Origin: Paracoccus marinaquae
GTDB lineage: Bacteria; Pseudomonadota; Alphaproteobacteria; Rhodobacterales; Rhodobacteraceae
Assembly: GCF_018860165.1 (NCBI RefSeq)
Contig: NZ_JAHKNG010000011.1
Location: 1 to 64,000 of the forward strand
Length of the DNA: 64,000 bases
Direction of reading: 5' to 3'
Below are positions 25,198-33,230 of the stretch, in pieces. Below the pieces are notes generated by a model. It was given only the letters and a program-made list of their open reading frames with translations. It made no database searches and was not told the DNA's origin. Every line of letters starts with the position of its first letter. The first letter of the stretch is position 1. The translations under genes and the position numbers were made by a program.

Positions 25198-26088
25198 ATG
25201 GAAAGCCGGCATCAGCTTCGGATCATGCGGACCGCCCTGCTGGCGGGGCTCGCGCTGGCTGTTGCGGGCTGCGGGGGCGCCGATGACCCGGAGCCGGTTG
25301 CGGCCTGTGCCCTGGCGGATGGCGGCGATGACCGGCTGAGTGGCGCCTATCTGCGGCAATCCGAAGCCGCGCAGGGCTTCGAGGCGCTGGTCGTAAGCGG
25401 CGTGGAGGCCGGAAACGGGATGCTGCAATCGCTGGCCTTCGACGATCAGAACTTCGAGAAGTTCAAGGCCGGCGACGGGGGGCTGACGGGTTCGGGAGGC
25501 TCGAACGCGACGGCGCGGGCGGGCTTCGGGGCCGCCGGAAGTTTGCCCGCGGTCTACGACTTCCTCTACGAGGCCGAGGGCAGCGCCTATGCCGGCGCGA
25601 TGGTTGTCGGGCCGATGCCGGACGCCGCCGAGATCCCCGGTGCGGGTGGCGCGAGCCACAGCGGCCGGATCGAGGTCCGGCTTGGCGCCCCGGCCAGCGA
25701 CGGGCAGGGCATGACCGCGCAGGCGACGGGACGGTTCACGCTGGTCGTGGGCTACGGCACCCGGCGCGCGGAACTCAACGCCGAACTCTCTGGCGGCGGG
25801 TTGCCCTTCACGCGGCTTCGCTGGACCAATCTCTTTCTCTGCGGCGCGCGATTCGTCAGCAGCGGACAGGGCCAGATCACGGTGAGCGACGCAGCCGGCG
25901 CGACCGGCCAGCCCTTCGGTCAGGGCGATCAGCCGGTGCCGTTCAGGGCCGCCTTCGAATCCTCGCTTTTTGCATCCGGGGAACGCCCGGCACCGCCCGA
26001 TGCCGTCGGCGGGGTCTTCATGATCGAAAGCGATGTCGGCGCCATTACCGGGGTGTTCCTGTCCGATCAGCCGGCGGGGTCGCCATGA
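25198..26088 (+). CDS. lipoprotein with TbpB-like beta-barrel character, embedded in the eCIS operon
   Basis: A 296-residue exported protein. The N-terminus is a lipoprotein signal peptide (MRTALLAGLALAVAGC, lipobox LAVAGC, cysteine about residue 24). The mature part is Gly/Ala-rich and beta-predicted, with repeated strand-turn patterns (AYAGAMVVGPM, VVGYGTRRAELNAELSGGG, GQGQITVSDAAGAT) and a C-terminal GGVFMIESDVGAITGVFLSD. These resemble the beta-barrel domain of transferrin-binding-protein-like surface lipoproteins. Start 25198 follows GGGGGCAGCG; ATG 25225 is possible. A surface or periplasmic lipoprotein inside a particle operon is unusual. It could dock the particle, act as a receptor or be an immunity-like protein. 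Confidence 0.6.
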   Translation: MESRHQLRIMRTALLAGLALAVAGCGGADDPEPVAACALADGGDDRLSGAYLRQSEAAQGFEALVVSGVEAGNGMLQSLAFDDQNFEKFKAGDGGLTGSGGSNATARAGFGAAGSLPAVYDFLYEAEGSAYAGAMVVGPMPDAAEIPGAGGASHSGRIEVRLGAPASDGQGMTAQATGRFTLVVGYGTRRAELNAELSGGGLPFTRLRWTNLFLCGARFVSSGQGQITVSDAAGATGQPFGQGDQPVPFRAAFESSLFASGERPAPPDAVGGVFMIESDVGAITGVFLSDQPAGSP

Positions 26089-26116
26089 CGTATCTCGCGG
26101 TTGAGGAGGAAGGAAG

Positions 26117-29100
26117 GTGAGCGGGCGTTGGCTCGATATCGAACCGACGCCGGGTTCGCTGGCCTCCGCGCGGCTGCCGGCGGCCCTGGCGCATCGCGAC
26201 TTGTGGATTCGGTCGCGATCGCTGGCTGTGGCCTTCTGCGCCGCGGGTCGGCGGCTGGGGGCAGACCGGGCCGCGGTCGCGCGCCTCGACCCCTATGCCA
26301 GCCCCTGGGCGCGGCTCTTCCAGCAGGAACCGGCCTACCTCTTCGCCCAGTTGATCAGCTTCGATCCGGCAGAGGCCGGTTTCGCCTTTTCCGAGGTGCT
26401 GGAGCGCGATCCGCACCTTGCCGCCGCGATGATCGCCGATCTGGCCGGGCAGTTGCAGGGCTTTATCCAGCGCATGGATTTCGACGCACCGCGTCTGTTC
26501 TCGCGCCAGCTTGACCAGATGGATGCCGAGATTCGACTGCGCGAACGTCTTGGCGTGCTGGCCGTCGATCGCAAGGGCGCGGTGCTGGACCTGTTGCGGC
26601 AGCATCCGGCGGTCGAGGCGCTGAAAGGGCAGGGCAGGGCACTGGCCGCTGCCCGCGAGTTGCACGAGCAGTTGCGGGCCGCCCACACCATGCTGCGCAA
26701 TGCCGCGGCCACCTTCGCACCGCTTGCACAGGCCGCGTTCGACAATCGGATCCATTCGGGCCGGATCGATCCCGCCCTTGGCCTGCTGATCGCGGAACTG
26801 CGCACCGCGCAGCATGTCGAGGCCGCGCTCAACCGCCTGCCGGAAATCCATACCCGGCATTACTATGACGCGATCATCGGGCAGAAGCCTGCCCCGCCGG
26901 GGACCGAACGGGTTCTGCTGGCGCTGGATCAGTCTCTGCAGTCGCTGCATCTTGCGCCCGAGACAAAGCTGGCGGCGCGGCTGCCCGATGCCACCATCCA
27001 GCAGTTCTCCAGCGAGGCGGCAGTGCCGGTCGGCCCCGCGATGATCGCGGATGTGGCGATGCTGGCCTATGAAACCGACCGGCATATTTCCTACAATGCG
27101 GCGCTGGACGGGATCACCGGCGTCCGCGCCGCCCGGTTCCGGCCGGATGCGGCGACCGGCGATCCATCGGGCAGGGTCTTTACCCAGGGCAGCGAAATCC
27201 CGAACCAGATGGGGCTGGATATCTCGTCTCCTATGCTGGCGCTGTCCGAGGGGGTGCGGCTGATCGAGGTCTCGCTGCATCTGAAGCGCTGCTCGGACCT
27301 GCCGGCGGCGTCGCGGCCCCTGACCCGGCACGAGCAGGAAAACCCGGGCCCCTTCCCCGATCCCGATGTCCGGCTGGTGCTGGCGGGCGATCCCGATCTG
27401 GTCGCCGCCATGATGACGGGCAAGCGCGAGGCCGCGGTCGAGACCCTGACCCTGGCCATCAGCCAGCTGGCGCTGGACCGGCAGATCACCCCGTCGATGT
27501 CGCTGATCTACGAGCATCTGACGGGCCTTGTCCCGGGCGTCGCCGGGTTGCGGATGCTGCTGGGCCGGATCGCGACGCTGAGCCTGATCGAGCGCGCGCC
27601 GTTCCCCGCCGGCGAATACTGGACCCGGCTGTTCGCGCTGATCGACCGTCACCGGCCGGATCTCGTCGGTCAGGGCCGGGCCGGCCTGGAACCCTACGAG
27701 GATGCGCTGCAGGGATCGATGATCTTCTCGGCCTTCTCGGAACGGCCCGACGGCACCATCGACTATACGCCCGAGGACGTGTTCGAAAGCCTGCTGGGCG
27801 ATGCCTTCGATCTGCGGCTCAGCACCGCGGAAGGCCCCGTGAGCCCCAGCATGATGCAGGTGCTGCCGATCCGCGCCCGACGCTCATCGGGGGGGATCAC
27901 CCTGTCGCTGCGGCTGGACCCGTCGGTGCCGGCGATCACGGGGCCGGCGCCCGGTTTCTCGCCGACCCTGATGCTGCGCGCGGCCGGGAACGGTCGGCTT
28001 TGCCCGCTGTCCTTCTTTGAGCGCTATACGCTGGAGAACGTGGAATTCACCGTCAAGGTCAGCGGGCTGCGAAAGCTGTCGGCATTCTCGGACGAGGGGC
28101 CGGTCACCACCGCCCAGACCTTTGCCCCCTTCGGCCAGCGTCCCGCCGACGGTTCGACCTTTCAGGTCGGCCACCCCGAGATGGCCGGCAAGCCGGTCAC
28201 CGCGGTCGGCGTGGTTCTGACATGGGATGCGATCCCGGACCGCATCGGCGGCTTCGTGCGCCATTACGACGGCTATCCCAAGTGGACCGATATTCCCGAT
28301 CCGGTGCTGCAGGTGGACTATCTCAGCGGCGACGGCTGGAAGCCGGTCAGCGCCGCGCCGCTGCCGCTGTTCCAGAGCGAGGATGTCGCCGGCGAGCTGA
28401 TGGAGACCTGGCGCTTCGAGGGGCAGGTGGCCGGGCATTCGATCCCGGCCACCGGTGCCGTCTCGCCTGACGAGTTCCGATCACGCCAGACCGTGCGGGC
28501 GGGGATGGTGCGGCTGACGCTGGCCGGGACGGCCGGCGGTTTCGGCCGGGACCAGTATCCGCTGGCGCTGGTGCGGGCGATGCGGCCGCAGCTTCTGCCC
28601 TTCCTTGCCCGTCGCGTGCCTTCGGCTCCCTTCGTGCCGAGCATCGCCCGGTTTTCGCTGGACTATACCGCCCATGCGGTGACCGATGTGAACGCCCCCG
28701 ACAGCGCCAGGCCGGGCGAGCGGATCGTGCAGGTCGGCCCCTTCGGCCGGGTCGAGGTGTTCCCGCAGCGGATGATGCGCGATTTCGAGCTGTTCCCGCC
28801 GCGGCTGGGCTTCGGGCAGCTGTTCATCCAGATCACCGGGCCGAACCCGACCGGGCCGACGGTGATCTGCTTCGATATCGCCGAATCCGCGCATCTGCGG
28901 CTGGTGCCGCGGCCCAATCCGGTGCGCTGGTGCTATCTGTCGGCCCATGGCTGGAAGGACATGCCCGAGACCTCGCTGTCCTCGGACACCACCGCCGGGC
29001 TGATGCGCTCGGGTCTGGTGACGATCGACCTGCCCGAGGATGCGATCGAGCATTCACCCGAGATGCCGGCCGGCGGGGTCTGGATCGCCGCCGTTGCCAC

Positions 29101-30067
29101 CACCCGCCGGCTGCATGTGTTTCCGCGGCTGAACCGGATCAGCGTGAATGGCATCTGGGTGCGGCGCGGCGACAGCAGCTGGCGCGGCGATGAGCCGGGC
29201 CGCGTCTGGAGCTTCAACCCGCCGCAGCCCGGAATCGGCGCGATCCGCGAGATCGCCACGCCCGGCGATGTCCATCCCCCCGAAACCACCGACGCCTATG
29301 TGGCCCGCGTCGGCGAGCGGCTGCGGCATCGCCGGCGCGCGGTGACGCCCTGGGATATCGAGCGGATGGTGCTGCAGGAATTCCCCGAGGTCTGGATGGT
29401 GAAATGCCTGCCGCATCTGGACCGGACCGACCCGGCGCCGATGCCGGGCGTGGCCACCGTGGTGGCGGTGCGGCGCCCGCCCGGAGGGCGGACGCCGCGC
29501 CATCCCGAGCCCTGCCTGTTCGACGTCGCCGTCCTGCAGCGGATCCATGATTTCATCGCCGGTCAGGGCACTGCATTCGCCCGTTTCGAGGTGGTGAACC
29601 CGGCCTTCGAGCGGTTGCAGGTCCGCGCCAAGATCGCGGTCGAGGCCGGGCGCGAGAACGGCGCCATGGCCCAGGCCCTGAAGCACGAACTGGCGCGTTA
29701 CCTGTCGGTCTGGACCGCGGGGCGGGCGCTGCAGCGTTTCGGCTGGTCGCTGAACACGCGCGCGCTGAAGGCCCATATCGCCGATCTGGGCTATGTGCGC
29801 GGGGTGACCGATTTCTCGGTCCTGCATCTTTCGGCCGATGACAGCCGGAGCCACGAGCTTCTGGACACGGCCCAGGCTGCCGAGGATCCGCGCGGCCTCT
29901 ATGGTCCGATCATCCGCCCGCGCCGGCCCTGGGGCCTGCCGCTGTCGGCGGCCGATCATGTTCTCACCATCCTGTCCGACATCGAGGAGGAGGCCCCGGC
30001 TGCCAGTGGCATCGGCAGCCTGCATGTCGGCGAGATGCTGATCGTAGGTCAAAGGACGACGCCGTGA
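26117..30067 (+). CDS. eCIS baseplate protein, gpJ-like (Afp11-like)
   Basis: A 1316-residue protein from GTG, preceded by GAGGAAGGAAG. The first about 900 residues are a large variable wedge region with several beta domains. The C-terminal about 280 residues have the baseplate J pattern: REIATPGDVHPPETTDAYVA, RHRRRAVTPWDIERMVLQEF, EVWMVKCLPHLDRTD, VVAVRRPPGGRTPRHPEPCL and LAHxLARYLSVW-type helices, ending LPLSAADHVLTILSDIEEE. Afp11/Pvc11 together with Afp12 forms the wedges around the spike. It overlaps the next gene by 4 bases. Confidence 0.85.
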   Translation: MSGRWLDIEPTPGSLASARLPAALAHRDLWIRSRSLAVAFCAAGRRLGADRAAVARLDPYASPWARLFQQEPAYLFAQLISFDPAEAGFAFSEVLERDPHLAAAMIADLAGQLQGFIQRMDFDAPRLFSRQLDQMDAEIRLRERLGVLAVDRKGAVLDLLRQHPAVEALKGQGRALAAARELHEQLRAAHTMLRNAAATFAPLAQAAFDNRIHSGRIDPALGLLIAELRTAQHVEAALNRLPEIHTRHYYDAIIGQKPAPPGTERVLLALDQSLQSLHLAPETKLAARLPDATIQQFSSEAAVPVGPAMIADVAMLAYETDRHISYNAALDGITGVRAARFRPDAATGDPSGRVFTQGSEIPNQMGLDISSPMLALSEGVRLIEVSLHLKRCSDLPAASRPLTRHEQENPGPFPDPDVRLVLAGDPDLVAAMMTGKREAAVETLTLAISQLALDRQITPSMSLIYEHLTGLVPGVAGLRMLLGRIATLSLIERAPFPAGEYWTRLFALIDRHRPDLVGQGRAGLEPYEDALQGSMIFSAFSERPDGTIDYTPEDVFESLLGDAFDLRLSTAEGPVSPSMMQVLPIRARRSSGGITLSLRLDPSVPAITGPAPGFSPTLMLRAAGNGRLCPLSFFERYTLENVEFTVKVSGLRKLSAFSDEGPVTTAQTFAPFGQRPADGSTFQVGHPEMAGKPVTAVGVVLTWDAIPDRIGGFVRHYDGYPKWTDIPDPVLQVDYLSGDGWKPVSAAPLPLFQSEDVAGELMETWRFEGQVAGHSIPATGAVSPDEFRSRQTVRAGMVRLTLAGTAGGFGRDQYPLALVRAMRPQLLPFLARRVPSAPFVPSIARFSLDYTAHAVTDVNAPDSARPGERIVQVGPFGRVEVFPQRMMRDFELFPPRLGFGQLFIQITGPNPTGPTVICFDIAESAHLRLVPRPNPVRWCYLSAHGWKDMPETSLSSDTTAGLMRSGLVTIDLPEDAIEHSPEMPAGGVWIAAVATTRRLHVFPRLNRISVNGIWVRRGDSSWRGDEPGRVWSFNPPQPGIGAIREIATPGDVHPPETTDAYVARVGERLRHRRRAVTPWDIERMVLQEFPEVWMVKCLPHLDRTDPAPMPGVATVVAVRRPPGGRTPRHPEPCLFDVAVLQRIHDFIAGQGTAFARFEVVNPAFERLQVRAKIAVEAGRENGAMAQALKHELARYLSVWTAGRALQRFGWSLNTRALKAHIADLGYVRGVTDFSVLHLSADDSRSHELLDTAQAAEDPRGLYGPIIRPRRPWGLPLSAADHVLTILSDIEEEAPAASGIGSLHVGEMLIVGQRTTP

Positions 30068-31032
30068 CAAAACAAGACCGCCCGACCCTGAAGTCCTTTT
30101 TCCGCAATGGCGCGCTGCCGACGGCAGAGCATTACCGCGACCTGATCGACAGCACCGTGAACCAGGTCGAGGACGGGTTTTCCAAGACCGTGCCCGACGG
30201 GCTGCGCATCCATTCGGCCGGCTCTTCGCTGCGGCTTCTGAGCCTCTATCAGGGGGCGGGCACGCCGAACCCGTCCTGGGTGGTGGAACATGGTGATGTG
30301 CCAGGCGCCCTGCATCTGCGGCCCGATCTTGGCCGTGCCGCGCTGCTGGACGGCGAAGCAAGGCCCGCGGCGCCTGCGCCGCGTGACGAGGGGGCCGGCC
30401 GTGCCCTGCCGTCGGGCTATGTCCGCGCCCGGCCGGGGGCGACCCGCCTCGGCTCCGCGCGTCCGGCCGAGGCCGCGACGCCCGGATCGCTGTCCCATTC
30501 CGGGCTCAGCCTCACGCATGACGGTCGGGTCGGGGTCAGCAACGAGGTTCCCGACTGGCGGCTGGATGTGGGCGGTGTCGCCCGCATGTCGGGCCGCATC
30601 GGGGCGCCGACACAGAAGATCGTCTCGGTTCCCGCCGATGGAAAATGGCACGACATCACCCATCCGCTGACCGGCTGCCAGGCCTTCGAGGTGATGGCCG
30701 GGGCCGGGGGCGAACGCTATCGGGGCCGCTATTCCATGTTGCATGCCATCGCCATGAACGCCTTTCATCCGCGCAACCCGATCCTCAACTGGCTGTTCGG
30801 CCGGCGTGAAATCCGGACCCAGACCGCGGTCTATGGCAGCTATGCGGACCGGCTGCGGCTGCGTTGGGTGGCGACGGGCGAGCGGCATTACTTCAAGCTG
30901 CAACTGCGGACCAACGCCAATTTCGGCTCGGACAGGGTGGTCCGCTATTACCTGACGCGGTTGTGGTTCGACAGCTTCATGCAGGGGTCGGACGAGAGGG
31001 ACGGGCGCGACCGGGACGAAGGTGTGCTATGA
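30064..31032 (+). CDS. putative eCIS fibre/adhesin or baseplate-attached protein
   Basis: A 322-residue protein from GTG overlapping the upstream stop. The N-terminus (DRPTLKSFFRNGALPTAEHY, RDLIDSTVNQVEDGFSK) resembles the attachment segment seen at the start of many phage-tail-like fibre proteins (KQYFxxGxxPTxxxFxxLIDS). A Pro/Ala/Arg-rich middle is followed by SLTHDGRVGVSNEVPDWRLD, the 'GxVGIGTxxPxxxLDV' pattern of fibre shafts, and a C-terminal domain with GERYRGRYSMLHAIAMNAFH. I infer a fibre or adhesin-like role. The location between Afp11 and Afp12 homologues is not that of Afp13. Confidence 0.5.
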   Translation: MTKQDRPTLKSFFRNGALPTAEHYRDLIDSTVNQVEDGFSKTVPDGLRIHSAGSSLRLLSLYQGAGTPNPSWVVEHGDVPGALHLRPDLGRAALLDGEARPAAPAPRDEGAGRALPSGYVRARPGATRLGSARPAEAATPGSLSHSGLSLTHDGRVGVSNEVPDWRLDVGGVARMSGRIGAPTQKIVSVPADGKWHDITHPLTGCQAFEVMAGAGGERYRGRYSMLHAIAMNAFHPRNPILNWLFGRREIRTQTAVYGSYADRLRLRWVATGERHYFKLQLRTNANFGSDRVVRYYLTRLWFDSFMQGSDERDGRDRDEGVL

Positions 31033-33230
31033 CCGGCGCGGTTCCCGAATATGCCGATTTCGCCGATCTGCGCAGGGTCGGGATCGGCTATGCGCAAGAG
31101 GCTTCGGGCGAGATCTGGACCGATTACAACCTGCACGATCCGGGTGTGACCCTGCTGGAGCAGAGCTGTTTCGCGCTGAGCGAACTGGCCTACCGGATCG
31201 CCCATGACCCGCGCGATCTGCTGACCGACGCGCGCGGGCATTTCAATTTCCGGGACCTCGCCCTGTTCCGGCCGCGCAAGGTGCTGAACAGCGATCCGGT
31301 CACGACCGCCGATCTGGAGATCTGGCTGTCGGCATGCGAGGGGGCGGCCAGTGTGACCTTGATGCCTGCCGGAGCCGGGGGGCCGGGGTTGTACGATCTT
31401 CTTGTCGTTCCTGCCTCCGAAGATGTCGCGCATCAGCCCCTGTACGAGGCCATGGCGCGTGCATTCGACGCGGTGCGGCCGCTCTGCTGTGACCGCAACG
31501 CGATCCGCATCGCCCGCTGCCGCGAGGTGCAGCTTGCCGGCCAGGTCGAGATGATCCCCGACGCCCTGCCCGAATTCGTCGCCGCCCAGATGTATCAGGC
31601 GGTCTCGATCATCCTGCGCGGGGGCGCGCATGGCGCCGAGGCTGGCGGGATCACGCGGCAGGACGCCTATGCTGCCCCCGAGGCGATGCTGCGCGGGCGC
31701 GAGGGGCACCGCGATCACAGCCTCGATCTGGACAACCATCTGGGCGATCTGCGGGCGCTGCCCGGGCTGCGCGATATCGGGCCGCTGAAACTTGAACCGG
31801 TGGGGGCGCCACCCGATGGCGCGGGGCCGTTCTATTTCGCCTCGCGCCTGCCACGCACCGCCGAGGAAATCGCCCTGACCGTCACCCTCAACGGCGTTCC
31901 CATCCCGCTTGATCCGGTGCGCCTGCACGAGGAGTTCGTGCGCATCTCTGCCGAGCGCATCGCCCAGGCGCGGCATCACTTTGACGCGACCGACTGGCAT
32001 GTCATGCGACCGGGCCGCCGCCGGGACTATTCGCATCGTCAGGTCGATGGCCTGTTGCCCGGCTTCTATCGTGCCGCGATGCAAAGCCAGGCCGATGTCG
32101 GGGCCGGGCTGAAAACCTATCGCCAAGCGATCGACGGGCATCTGGCCTCGATCGCGGGGGATCTGTCGGAACTGCCGCGCTTCTTTGCCGCCGAGACGGA
32201 TATTTCGACCCACGACCCCGCGACATGGCACCGCCGGCGTGCGCTGCTGGATTATCTGATTGCGCTGCAGGGCGAAGAGATGCCGGCGACGCGCCATACC
32301 GGGCTGCACCACTATCTCGGGGACCGGGCGCGGCATGGCTTCGAACTGGACTGGCGGCTGCGCTATCTTCTGGCGCTGCCGCGGCTGAATGCGGCCCGCA
32401 TCACCGGGCCGGGTCCGGCCGGCGCGGGCGGGTTTCTGGGGCGTCTTTCCATCCTTGCCGATCTGGCCGCCGAGCAGACCGTGCAGGCGGGCATTGGCGG
32501 CCTGCTGGACGACTATGGCCTGCGCATCGGCGAGGACGAGGCCGGGGGCGGGCCACGGGCCGAAATGGCCGGCGAGGACGCGGATCCCGATGCCGGCTAC
32601 CGGCTGGAGGACGAACCCGGGATGCCGCCCGACCTTCTGGACATGCTGGGCATGGAGGCCGAGGCCCGCCCCTTTCCGGCCGCGGCTCTGCGCGATCTGG
32701 TGCCATGGACCGGCGCCGGCATGATCTCGCATCGGCAGTTCCTGCGGCTTGCCGATCGCCGCCACCTGTTTCTTACGCCGGAGGGGGGCGGATGGTCGAT
32801 CCTGTTCGACGATGGCGCCGGGCGGGCACCCCTGCGGCTGGCCCGCTGCGACGACCACGCCTCGGCCCGGCGCGACCTTGCCCGGCTTCTGGCGACATGG
32901 CGGCAGTTGCACCGCGACAGCGAGGCCATGGTTCTGGTCGAGGATATCCTGCTGCGCGACGGGCCGCGCGACGTGGCGGGCTTTCGCCCGCATGTCGCCC
33001 ATCTCGTGCTGACAGGCTGGACCGCGCGCTGTGCCATCCCGGCCTTTCGCCGCTATGTCGAGGATCTGGTCGAACAGCACGCGCCCGCGCATCTGCTGAT
33101 CCGGCCGCTGTGGCTGTCCTTGCCGGGAATGCGGCGGTTCGCGTCCCTCCATGCCGCTGCGCGGGCGGGCGAAGCCGGTGCCGGCGGGAAGCTGCGCGAC
33201 TATCTTGCCAAATGCGAGGCAGGCGCATGA
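31029..33230 (+). CDS. eCIS baseplate protein (Afp12-like)
   Basis: A 733-residue protein whose N-terminus carries the Afp12/Pvc12 hallmark GEIWTDYNLHDPGVTLLEQS followed by CFALSELAYRIAHDPRDLL. The start ATG 31029 overlaps the upstream stop; the frame is open to 30864 but that part reads in another gene. The middle contains EEFVRISAERIAQARHHFDA and the C-terminus HVAHLVLTGWTARCAIPAFR. In Afp it forms the wedge arms with Afp11. Its end overlaps the tape-measure gene by 4 bases. Confidence 0.82.
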   Translation: MTGAVPEYADFADLRRVGIGYAQEASGEIWTDYNLHDPGVTLLEQSCFALSELAYRIAHDPRDLLTDARGHFNFRDLALFRPRKVLNSDPVTTADLEIWLSACEGAASVTLMPAGAGGPGLYDLLVVPASEDVAHQPLYEAMARAFDAVRPLCCDRNAIRIARCREVQLAGQVEMIPDALPEFVAAQMYQAVSIILRGGAHGAEAGGITRQDAYAAPEAMLRGREGHRDHSLDLDNHLGDLRALPGLRDIGPLKLEPVGAPPDGAGPFYFASRLPRTAEEIALTVTLNGVPIPLDPVRLHEEFVRISAERIAQARHHFDATDWHVMRPGRRRDYSHRQVDGLLPGFYRAAMQSQADVGAGLKTYRQAIDGHLASIAGDLSELPRFFAAETDISTHDPATWHRRRALLDYLIALQGEEMPATRHTGLHHYLGDRARHGFELDWRLRYLLALPRLNAARITGPGPAGAGGFLGRLSILADLAAEQTVQAGIGGLLDDYGLRIGEDEAGGGPRAEMAGEDADPDAGYRLEDEPGMPPDLLDMLGMEAEARPFPAAALRDLVPWTGAGMISHRQFLRLADRRHLFLTPEGGGWSILFDDGAGRAPLRLARCDDHASARRDLARLLATWRQLHRDSEAMVLVEDILLRDGPRDVAGFRPHVAHLVLTGWTARCAIPAFRRYVEDLVEQHAPAHLLIRPLWLSLPGMRRFASLHAAARAGEAGAGGKLRDYLAKCEAGA

